Assembly (NCBI GenBank): GCA_007121115.1
Contig: SKMI01000339.1
Span: forward strand, 1-6,131
Reading direction: 5' to 3'
Source of the DNA: Paracoccaceae bacterium
GTDB taxonomy: Bacteria; Pseudomonadota; Alphaproteobacteria; Rhodobacterales; Rhodobacteraceae
Length of the DNA: 6,131 bases
The position numbers and the translations under genes were made by a program. A model generated the notes under the pieces. It ran no database searches. It had not been told where the DNA came from and worked only from the letters and a program-made list of their open reading frames with translations. Positions within the stretch are counted from its first letter, which is position 1; each line of letters opens with the position of its first letter. Positions 1-5,575 of the stretch are shown here, piece after piece.

Positions 1-750
1 CGGCGGCGAGAAAATCTCCTCGGGCGTTCCGACCTCGACGATCTCGCCGAGGTACATCACCGCGACCCGGTCGGCGAAGTGCTCGACGACCGAGAGGTCG
101 TGCGCGATGAAGAGGTACGACAACCCGAACTCCTCTTGCAGGTCGCCGAGGAGGTTGAGAATCTGCGCCTGTACGGAGACGTCGAGGGCGCTCACCGGTT
201 CGTCGCAGACGATGAACTCGGGGTCGACCGCCAGCGCGCGGGCGATGCCGATCCGCTGTCGCTGCCCGCCCGAAAACGCATGCGGATAGCGGTTGGCGAA
301 ATTGCGGTTCAGCCCCACCGCGTCCATCAGTTCCAGAACCCGCTCCAGCCGCGCCTTGCCCTTCAGCGTGCCATGCTCTTCCAGCGGTTCGGCGATGATG
401 CCCGCCACGGTCATGCGCGGGTTCAGACAAGCCTGCGGATCCTGGAACACCATCTGCATCTTCGGGCGCATCCGGCGCAGGGCGGACTGGCCCATGGTGC
501 CGATCTCGGTCCCGTCGATCTTGATGGAGCCTTCGGTGATGTCATAGAGCCGCAGCACCGCGCGCCCGCAGGTGGACTTGCCGCAGCCGGATTCGCCCAC
601 GATCCCCAGCGTTTCGCCCTCGTATATGTCGAAGGACACGCCATCCACCGCCTTGACCGCGCCCACCTGTCGGCGCAGCAGCCCGCCGGCGATGGGGAAA
701 TGCATCTTGAGGTCGCGCACCTCGAGCAGTTTCTTGCGCGGTTCGCTCAT
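1..750 (-). CDS. Dipeptide/oligopeptide ABC transporter ATP-binding protein, DppF/OppF type (3' end missing)
   Basis: This is the second of two cytoplasmic ATPase subunits that would power a peptide (or nickel/peptide family) importer at the inner membrane. The 250 visible residues contain a complete nucleotide-binding core: Walker A GESGCGKST (52-60), Q-loop Gln103 in VFQDP, signature FSGGQRQ (159-165), Walker B IVCDEP with catalytic Glu184, D-loop SALD (187-190) and switch His217. Family members are about 320-350 residues, so the C-terminal oligopeptide-transporter (oligo_HPY) segment lies beyond the left edge. The ATG at 750-748 overlaps the stop of the upstream gene (ATGA), and GGGAGAG at 762-756 sits 5 bases before it, so translation is probably coupled. 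Codon choice changes sharply after about residue 173 (see findings). Substrate cannot be told from an ATPase; dpp, opp, gsi or ddp-like systems are all possible. Confidence 0.93.
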   Translation of the reverse strand, partial: MSEPRKKLLEVRDLKMHFPIAGGLLRRQVGAVKAVDGVSFDIYEGETLGIVGESGCGKSTCGRAVLRLYDITEGSIKIDGTEIGTMGQSALRRMRPKMQMVFQDPQACLNPRMTVAGIIAEPLEEHGTLKGKARLERVLELMDAVGLNRNFANRYPHAFSGGQRQRIGIARALAVDPEFIVCDEPVSALDVSVQAQILNLLGDLQEEFGLSYLFIAHDLSVVEHFADRVAVMYLGEIVEVGTPEEIFSPP

Positions 751-1745
751 ACAGGCTCTCCCGTGCGGTGGTCCCACCAGCAGGCGACATCATGGCCCGC
801 ACCGATTTCGCGCCGGGGCGGGTTTTCGCGGGCACAGCGGTCAAAGGCATGTGAGCATCGCGCCCGGAACGGACAGGCCGAGGGGTGCTTGCCCAGCATC
901 GGCGGCTGCCCTTCGATCACGCGCAGCTTGTCGGCGCGCGGCTCACGCAGTTTCGGCACGGTCTTCAGCAGCGCGCGAGTGTAGGGATGCGCGGGGTTGG
1001 CGAAGACCTCGCGCACGGGGCCGTGTTCGGCCACCTGCCCGCCATACATGACCATCACCCGGTCGGCGATCCCGGCAATCACGCCCAGGTCATGGGTGAT
1101 CCAGATGATCGCCATGCCCAGCTTCTCGCGCAGGTCCTTGACCAGTTCGATGATCTGCGCCTGGATGGTCACGTCCAGCGCAGTGGTCGGTTCGTCGGCG
1201 ATCAGCACCTTTGGGTCACAGGCCAGCGCAATGGCGATCATTACCCGCTGGCGCATGCCGCCGGAAAACTGGTGCGGGAAATCCTTCAGCCGCCGCTCGG
1301 CATCGGGGATGCCGACCAGTTCAAGAAGCTCAACCGCGCGTTTCCGCGCCTTCGCCTTGTCCATGCCCATATGGCGGCGCAGCGGCTCCATGATCTGGAA
1401 CCCAACGGTGAACACCGGATTGAGCGAGGTCATGGGGTCCTGAAACACAAAGCCCACATCACGCCCCCGGACGGCGCGCAGCTTCTCCTCGCCGATCTTC
1501 AGCAGGTCCTGGTTGCCCAGCATGACATGGCCGTCGCGCACCTCGGCCGGGGGCGAGGGCAGAAGCCCGATCAGCGACATCATGGTCACGGACTTGCCGG
1601 ACCCGGATTCGCCCACAACGCCCAGCAATTCGCCGGGGCGCAACTCGAAGCTGACGGAGTTGACCGCATGAATTTCGCCCGCGCGGGTGCGAAACACGGT
1701 CTTCAAGTTCTTGACATCAAGAACAGGCAGAGCCCCATCGGGCAT
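747..1745 (-). CDS. Dipeptide/oligopeptide ABC transporter ATP-binding protein, DppD/OppD type
   Basis: This is the first ATPase subunit of the peptide-type importer and would pair with the downstream DppF-like subunit beneath two permeases not present in this window. At 332 residues it has the normal family length. Visible motifs are Walker A GESGSGKS (45-52), Gln102 in VFQDP, signature SGGMRQR (161-167), Walker B VLIADEP with Glu185, and switch His218. The C-terminal oligo_HPY region follows (HPYTRALL at 253-260) with four cysteines, 291, 297, 304 and 322, in the arrangement linked to an iron-sulfur cluster in DppD-like proteins. I chose the ATG at 1745 because GGGGAGG (1757-1751) lies 5 bases upstream and homology begins there. 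A longer frame to 1886 would add 47 unrelated residues and start inside the glnA terminator. Its own promoter is expected in 1746-1880, since that terminator separates it from glnA. Confidence 0.95.
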   Translation of the reverse strand: MPDGALPVLDVKNLKTVFRTRAGEIHAVNSVSFELRPGELLGVVGESGSGKSVTMMSLIGLLPSPPAEVRDGHVMLGNQDLLKIGEEKLRAVRGRDVGFVFQDPMTSLNPVFTVGFQIMEPLRRHMGMDKAKARKRAVELLELVGIPDAERRLKDFPHQFSGGMRQRVMIAIALACDPKVLIADEPTTALDVTIQAQIIELVKDLREKLGMAIIWITHDLGVIAGIADRVMVMYGGQVAEHGPVREVFANPAHPYTRALLKTVPKLREPRADKLRVIEGQPPMLGKHPSACPFRARCSHAFDRCARENPPRREIGAGHDVACWWDHRTGEPV

Positions 1746-1750
1746 GCGTC

Positions 1751-1757
1751 CCTCCCC
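1751..1757 (-). promoter_or_regulatory. Ribosome binding site of the DppD-like gene
   Basis: GGGGAGG on the minus strand, 5 bases before the ATG at 1745. It decides the start codon against the longer open frame that reaches 1886. Confidence 0.7.
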
Positions 1758-1840
1758 GGGAGATGGTGTTATTGGCCCCGGTCTTGCGCCGATGCTTCGG
1801 GCAAGGATTGCAGCTTTTTCACAAGTCTGACAAGGAATAA

Positions 1841-1851
1841 TGTGAGCGCTC
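1841..1851. promoter_or_regulatory. Lac-operator-like palindrome upstream of the peptide transporter genes
   Basis: The plus-strand string TGTGAGCGCTC contains the perfect 8-base palindrome GAGCGCTC (1844-1851) with a central CG. It equals 11 contiguous bases of the symmetrised lac operator core; symmetry then breaks at 1852. It lies about 95 bases before the DppD-like start and just upstream of a possible minus-strand -35 TTGTCA (1833-1828), for which I could not find a good -10. A LacI/GalR-family repressor site is one reading; an 8-base palindrome can also occur by chance. Confidence 0.25.
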
Positions 1852-1884
1852 CCGGCAACTTCTGGCAGGGCTTTGAGACTGCAC

Positions 1885-1912
1885 AAAAAAAGACCCCCGG
1901 CAATGCCGGGGG
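1885..1912 (-). terminator. Intrinsic terminator of glnA
   Basis: On the minus strand CCCCCGGC (1912-1905) pairs perfectly with GCCGGGGG (1901-1894) around a 3-base loop, giving an 8-bp GC stem. It is followed by TC and then seven T (1891-1885). It starts 34 bases after the glnA stop codon, the expected place for a Rho-independent terminator. It separates the glnBA unit from the peptide transporter genes on the same strand. Confidence 0.93.
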
Positions 1913-1946
1913 CCCGAAGATCAGCCGGAAAATCAGCCAGCGCCGA

Positions 1947-3353
1947 TCAACAGCTATAGTACATCTGATACTCGATCGGATGGGGGGTGTGCTCGTAGTT
2001 GTAGACCTCTTCCCACTTCAGCGCGATATAGCCCTCCAGCTGGTCCTTGGTGAACACGTCACCGGCGAGCAGGAACTCGTGGTCGGCTTCCAGCGCACCT
2101 ATGGCCTCGCGCAGCGAGCCGCAGACGGTCGGGATGTCGGCCAATTCCTCGGGCGGCAGGTCGTAAAGATCCTTGTCCGAGGCCTCGCCCGGATCGATCT
2201 TGTTCTTGATCCCGTCAATGCCCGCCATCAGCAGCGCCGAGAACGCCAGATAGGGGTTGCAAGACGGATCGGGGAAGCGGGCTTCAACGCGCTTGGCCTT
2301 GGGGCTTTCGGTCCACGGGATCCGGATCGAGGCCGAGCGGTTGCGCGCCGAATAGGCCAGCAGCACCGGAGCTTCAAAGCCCGGGATCAGGCGCTTGTAG
2401 CTGTTGGTCGAGGGGTTGGTGAAGGCGTTGAGTGCCTTGGCGTGCTTCAGGATGCCGCCGATGAACCACAGCGCTTCCTGGCTGAGGTCGGCATACTTGT
2501 CGCCCGCGAACAGCGGCTTGCCGTCCTTCCAGATCGACATGTTGCAGTGCATGCCGGTGCCGTTGTCGCCCTTGATGGGCTTCGGCATGAAGGTCGCGGT
2601 GCGCCCGTAGGCATGGGCCACGTTGTGGACCACATACTTGTATTTCTGCAGTTCGTCGCCCTGCTTGGTCAGCGAACTGAAGATCAGGCCAAGCTCGTGC
2701 TGACAGCTTGCGACCTCGTGGTGGTGCTTGTCCACCTTCATGCCCATTCCGGCCATGGTGGTCAGCATTTCGGACCTCAGGTCGGTGCCGATGTCGGTGG
2801 GGTTCACGGGGAAATAGCCCCCCTTGATTCCCGGACGGTGGCCCATGTTGCCGTTTTCGTATTCGGTATCGGTGTTCCACGACCCGTCCAGCGCGTCGAC
2901 TTCATAGGCGACCTTGTTGGTGGAGGTCGAAAAGCGCACATCATCGAAGACGAAGAACTCGGCCTCGGGGCCGAAGAAGGCCGTATCGCCGATGCCCGAG
3001 GACTTCAGATAGGCCTCGGCCTTGACGGCGGTGCCGCGCGGGTCGCGGTCGTAGTGCTCGCCGGTGTCGGGCTCCAGGATGTTGCAGTGCAGGCAGATGG
3101 TCTTTTCCGCATAGAACGGGTCGACATAGGCGCTGTCCAGTTCCGGCATCAGCTTCATGTCCGACTGGTCGATGGATTTGAAGCCATTGATCGACGAGCC
3201 GTCGAACATCAGCCCTTCTTCCAGAAAATCCTCATCGACCTGATCGGCCATCATGGTGACATGATGCAGCCGCCCGCGCGGATCGGTGAATCGGATATCG
3301 ACGAACTTGGCGTCCTCGTCCTTGATCATCTTCAGAACGTCAGCAGTGCTCAT
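1947..3353 (-). CDS. glnA: Type I glutamine synthetase
   Basis: Cytoplasmic dodecameric enzyme that makes glutamine from glutamate, ammonia and ATP, the main ammonia-assimilating step. The 468 residues match the usual GSI length (about 469). Visible landmarks are MFDGSS (49-54), the metal-binding stretch FGPEAEFF (127-134, with Glu130 and Glu132), the ATP/metal segment GDNGTGMH (262-269), the glutamate-binding RLIPGFEAP (321-329), the RNRSASIRIP segment (337-346), EARFPDPSCNPY (357-368) and the adenylylation site DKDLYDLPPEE with Tyr397. The tyrosine indicates a GSI-beta enzyme that can be switched off by adenylyltransferase (GlnE) under PII control. It lies 63 bases downstream of glnB on the same strand and ends before a strong terminator. 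The start at 3353 is the family start; a modest AAGGG (3369-3365) lies about 11 bases upstream. Confidence 0.99.
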   Translation of the reverse strand: MSTADVLKMIKDEDAKFVDIRFTDPRGRLHHVTMMADQVDEDFLEEGLMFDGSSINGFKSIDQSDMKLMPELDSAYVDPFYAEKTICLHCNILEPDTGEHYDRDPRGTAVKAEAYLKSSGIGDTAFFGPEAEFFVFDDVRFSTSTNKVAYEVDALDGSWNTDTEYENGNMGHRPGIKGGYFPVNPTDIGTDLRSEMLTTMAGMGMKVDKHHHEVASCQHELGLIFSSLTKQGDELQKYKYVVHNVAHAYGRTATFMPKPIKGDNGTGMHCNMSIWKDGKPLFAGDKYADLSQEALWFIGGILKHAKALNAFTNPSTNSYKRLIPGFEAPVLLAYSARNRSASIRIPWTESPKAKRVEARFPDPSCNPYLAFSALLMAGIDGIKNKIDPGEASDKDLYDLPPEELADIPTVCGSLREAIGALEADHEFLLAGDVFTKDQLEGYIALKWEEVYNYEHTPHPIEYQMYYSC

Positions 3354-3388
3354 CTGGTGCTCATCCCTTTGCTTGGTTGGATAATCTT

Positions 3389-3412
3389 CCGCGTGGCAGA
3401 ATGCCCGCGCGG
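3389..3412 (-). promoter_or_regulatory. Hairpin in the glnB-glnA intergenic region
   Basis: On the minus strand CCGCG (3412-3408) pairs with CGCGG (3393-3389), and inside it GGC (3405-3403) pairs with GCC (3397-3395) around a 5-base loop. A small CG/A internal loop separates the two stems. It begins 4 bases after the glnB stop. No T-tract follows, so it is not a standard terminator; a partial attenuator or an RNA-processing/stability element that gives extra glnA message is plausible but unproven. Confidence 0.35.
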
Positions 3413-3416
3413 TGTC

Positions 3417-3755
3417 TCAGAGCGCATCCTCGCCGGACTCGCCGGTGCGGATGCGAATGGCTTGCTCGACCGGGGTGACGAAGATCTTGCCGTCGCCGAT
3501 CTTGTCGGTGCGGGCGGCGGCGACGATCGCCTCGATAGCGGCCTCGACCTGGTCGTCAGGCAGGACCACGTCGATCTTCACCTTCGGCAGGAAATCGACC
3601 ACATACTCGGCACCACGATAGAGTTCCGTATGGCCCTTCTGGCGCCCGAAGCCCTTGACCTCGATGACGGAAAGCCCCTGAACACCCACGTCCTGAAGCG
3701 CTTCCTTGACTTCATCGAGCTTGAAAGGCTTGATGATCGCCTCGATCTTCTTCAT
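3417..3755 (-). CDS. glnB: Nitrogen regulatory protein PII
   Basis: Small trimeric signal protein that reads 2-oxoglutarate, ATP and ADP and controls GlnE (hence glutamine synthetase adenylylation), the NtrB kinase and, when a GlnK-like role is shared, ammonium transport. At 112 residues it is the canonical length. The T-loop (about 37-55) carries YRGAEY with the uridylylation target Tyr51, and the B-loop TDKIGDGKIF is at 83-92. Adjacency to glnA rather than amtB supports GlnB over GlnK. A GTG two codons upstream (3761) keeps the frame open, but the ATG at 3755 matches the family start MKKIEAIIKPF and has GGGGGAG (3770-3764) 8 bases before it. It is the first gene of a probable glnBA operon read from the divergent region 3756-3934. 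Confidence 0.98.
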   Translation of the reverse strand: MKKIEAIIKPFKLDEVKEALQDVGVQGLSVIEVKGFGRQKGHTELYRGAEYVVDFLPKVKIDVVLPDDQVEAAIEAIVAAARTDKIGDGKIFVTPVEQAIRIRTGESGEDAL

Positions 3756-3934
3756 CTGCACCGCTCCCCCGGGCCGATTGCCTCAATGTCCTGAGTGACA
3801 GACCATCTTGAGCCAGCAACGACAATCCAGACCGCCCGGCGCCCCACCTGCCCGCTCTGAAATCGCATGGGTGAGCACGGAATTCGGGCAATAAGATTAT
3901 TTTTTGTGCATCACGAAAACAGGTGACGCGAAAC
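3756..3934. promoter_or_regulatory. Divergent intergenic region between glnB and nnrE
   Basis: This 179-base gap must hold the glnBA promoter (minus strand) and probably the nnr promoter (plus strand). It contains an AT-rich block (3890-3907, with a TAAGAT on the plus strand and a run of T) that stands out from the GC-rich surroundings and is the likeliest core promoter zone. I found no convincing sigma-54 site or NtrC palindrome by eye. The glnB ribosome binding site is GGGGGAG (3770-3764, minus) and the nnrE site is AGGTGA (3921-3926, plus). Confidence 0.5.
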
Positions 3935-4627
3935 ATGGCTGAAATCCTGACCTCTGCACAAATGCGCGCCATCGAAGGGGCTGCGATTGATTCCGGCGCG
4001 GTGACCGGGCTGGAGCTGATGGAGCGCGCGGGCGCGGGCGTCGTCGCGGCGCTGATCGAAGCGCACCCGGAGCTTGGCCAGGGCGCCCACAGGGCGGCGG
4101 TCCTGTGCGGTCCGGGCAACAACGGCGGCGATGGCTACGTGATCGCCCGGCTGCTGGCCGAGCGCGGCTGGGCGGTCGAGGTGCTGGCCTGGGGCGATCG
4201 CGCCCGCCTGCCGCCCGATGCCCGCGCGATGCGCGAGGCCTGGGACCGGCTCGGGCCCACCGCGCCCCTGCACGCGCTGGGCGATTTCGGCTTTGCCGAG
4301 CCATGGCCCGAGGTGGTGGTCGATGCGCTGTTCGGCACCGGTCTGACCCGGCCGATGCCCGACGAGATCGCCAACGTGCTGACCGGGATCGACCACTGGC
4401 ACTGCCGCGTGCGCGCGCCCTGCACCTTTGTGGCAGTCGATATCCCCTCGGGCCTGTGCGCCGATACGGGGCGCAATCTGGGCCGGGTCTTGCACGCCGA
4501 CCTGACCGTGACGTTTCACGCCGAAAAGCACGGCCACCGGCTGGCGGACGGGCCAAAGCTCTGCGGGAAATGCGTGGTCGCCGATATCGGCCTGGCCCCC
4601 TGGGACCATCACCGCCATGACGCCTGA
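3935..4627 (+). CDS. nnrE: NAD(P)H-hydrate epimerase (YjeF_N domain)
   Basis: It interconverts the S and R forms of hydrated NADH and NADPH so that the dehydratase can repair them. The 230 residues form a complete YjeF_N domain: LTSAQMRAIE near the N-terminus, the nucleotide-binding GPGNNGGDG (59-67), VDALFGTG (129-136, Asp130 a likely potassium ligand), VDIPSG (168-173, likely catalytic Asp169) and the closing DGPKLCGK to VVADIG (205-219). Most bacteria carry this domain fused to the dehydratase in one protein of about 500 residues; here it stops (TGA 4625-4627) just after the domain, and the dehydratase begins in another frame with an 11-base overlap. The start at 3935 is preceded by AGGTGA at 8 bases; an in-frame GTG at 3923 overlaps that site and is less likely. 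It is divergent from glnB. Confidence 0.93.
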   Translation: MAEILTSAQMRAIEGAAIDSGAVTGLELMERAGAGVVAALIEAHPELGQGAHRAAVLCGPGNNGGDGYVIARLLAERGWAVEVLAWGDRARLPPDARAMREAWDRLGPTAPLHALGDFGFAEPWPEVVVDALFGTGLTRPMPDEIANVLTGIDHWHCRVRAPCTFVAVDIPSGLCADTGRNLGRVLHADLTVTFHAEKHGHRLADGPKLCGKCVVADIGLAPWDHHRHDA

Positions 4628-5483
4628 GCCCATGACCCCCGCGTCCGATCTGGCCCCGCTGATCGCGCAGCTGGCCAAGCGCGAGGATCAGCACAAATAC
4701 GACCACGGCCACGCGGTGATCCTGTCGGGCGGGCCGGGCGAAGGGGGCGCCGCGCGGCTGGCCGCGCGCGGCGCGCTGCGCATCGGCGCCGGGCTGGTCA
4801 CGCTGGCCTGCCCCCTGCCCGCGCTGGCGGAAAACGCGGCGCGCATGGATACGGTGCTGCTGCGCCCGCTCCATGACAGCCGGGCGCTTGCACGGATGCT
4901 CGAGGACCGGCGCTACAACGCGCTCTGCCTCGGCCCCGGCATGGGATTCGAGCGCGCGCGCGACATGGTGCCGGTGGCTCTGGGCTCCGGGCGCGGTGTT
5001 GTGGTGGATGCCGATGCGCTGTCGGCCCATGCCGCCGACCCCGAGGCGCTGTTCGCCCATTGCGGCCCGCACGCCGTGCTGACCCCCCACGGCGGCGAGT
5101 TTCGCCGCCTGTTCCCGGATCTGGCCGAGCGCGTGGCGGGCAACCCCGAGGCCGTGCTGCGTCAGGCCGCGGCACGCGCAGGCGCCGTGGTGCTGCTGAA
5201 GGGCGCGCGCACGGTGATCGCCGCCCCGGACGGCGCGCTGGCGGTGTCGGATGCCACCGGGCCGCGCGCCGCGCCGTGGCTGGCCACCGCCGGGTCGGGC
5301 GATGTGCTTTCGGGGATCATCACCGGCCTGCTGGCCCGGGGCTTCACGGCCTTCGATGCGGCGCGGCTGGGCAGCTTCCTGCATGTGGAGGCGGCGCGCG
5401 CCTTCGGCCCGGGGCTGATCGCCAGCGACCTGCACGAGTCGCTGCCACAGGTGCTGCGCAATCTGGCTGCAAACGGGGGCTGA
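4617..5483 (+). CDS. nnrD: ADP/ATP-dependent NAD(P)H-hydrate dehydratase (YjeF_C / carbohydrate kinase-like)
   Basis: It dehydrates the S form of NAD(P)H hydrate using ADP (or ATP), restoring NAD(P)H. The 288 residues show the ribokinase-like YjeF_C fold motifs: HKYDHGHAVILSGG (26-39), the glycine/alanine-rich GGAARLAARGALRIGAG (43-59), LGPGMG (105-110), VDADAL (130-135), TPHGGEF (156-162), LKGARTVI (194-201) and the anion-hole/catalytic ATAGSGDVLSG (223-233, Asp229). The first ATG (4617) overlaps the end of nnrE by 11 bases in a different frame, with only a weak GGGA upstream, so translation probably depends on coupling. A second in-frame ATG (4632, residue 6) lies just after the nnrE stop and is an equally possible start. 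Together the two products equal one typical bifunctional Nnr in length. Confidence 0.93.
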   Translation: MTPEPMTPASDLAPLIAQLAKREDQHKYDHGHAVILSGGPGEGGAARLAARGALRIGAGLVTLACPLPALAENAARMDTVLLRPLHDSRALARMLEDRRYNALCLGPGMGFERARDMVPVALGSGRGVVVDADALSAHAADPEALFAHCGPHAVLTPHGGEFRRLFPDLAERVAGNPEAVLRQAAARAGAVVLLKGARTVIAAPDGALAVSDATGPRAAPWLATAGSGDVLSGIITGLLARGFTAFDAARLGSFLHVEAARAFGPGLIASDLHESLPQVLRNLAANGG

Positions 5484-5498
5484 CGCCCGCCTTCGGTG

Positions 5499-5540
5499 CC
5501 GGAAATCGCGAAACCGGATTGCATTCGCACCGGATTTGCG
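5499..5540 (+). repeat. Three spaced CCGGAW direct repeats upstream of an amino acid transporter gene
   Basis: CCGGAAATCGCG (5499-5510), CCGGATTGC (5514-5522) and CCGGATTTGCG (5530-5540) recur at spacings of 15 and 16 bases in the gap between nnrD and the HisP-like gene. CGGTGC (5494-5499) and GCACCG (5527-5532) also form an inverted pair across the block. The gap shows no T-tract terminator. The repeats could be operator half-sites, but short GC-rich matches may be chance. Confidence 0.3.
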
Positions 5541-5575
5541 CCCTACTCGCCGTAAATGTGGCTGGAAAGATGCGC

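Noticed and set aside
1746..1886. A 47-residue N-terminal extension of the DppD-like protein.
   Set aside because: It would start inside the glnA terminator, has no family similarity, and a strong ribosome binding site precedes the internal ATG at 1745.
885..3794. A 969-codon open frame on the plus strand covering the DppD-like gene, glnA and glnB in antisense.
   Set aside because: It is the mirror of three well-supported minus-strand genes and runs across a terminator and two intergenic gaps. Long antisense frames are common where the third codon position is nearly always G or C. The translation shows no recognisable domain.
3805..3840. A sigma-54-like TGG...TTGCT pattern on the minus strand upstream of glnB.
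   Set aside because: The distance between the GG and GC elements is 9 rather than the required 10 bases and the CAC part of the -24 box is absent. In Rhodobacter, NtrC-dependent glnB promoters do not need sigma-54, so it is not required either.
3911..3926. TCAC/GTGA inverted repeat around the nnrE ribosome binding site.
   Set aside because: Only 4-base arms with an 8-base spacer; too short to separate from chance.
3897..5435. A 512-codon minus-strand open frame opposite nnrE and nnrD, and shorter ones at 3911-4678 and 5543-5905.
   Set aside because: They are antisense to clear enzyme genes, are rich in Arg, Ala, Gly and Pro as expected of GC-rich shadow frames, and have no recognisable motif.
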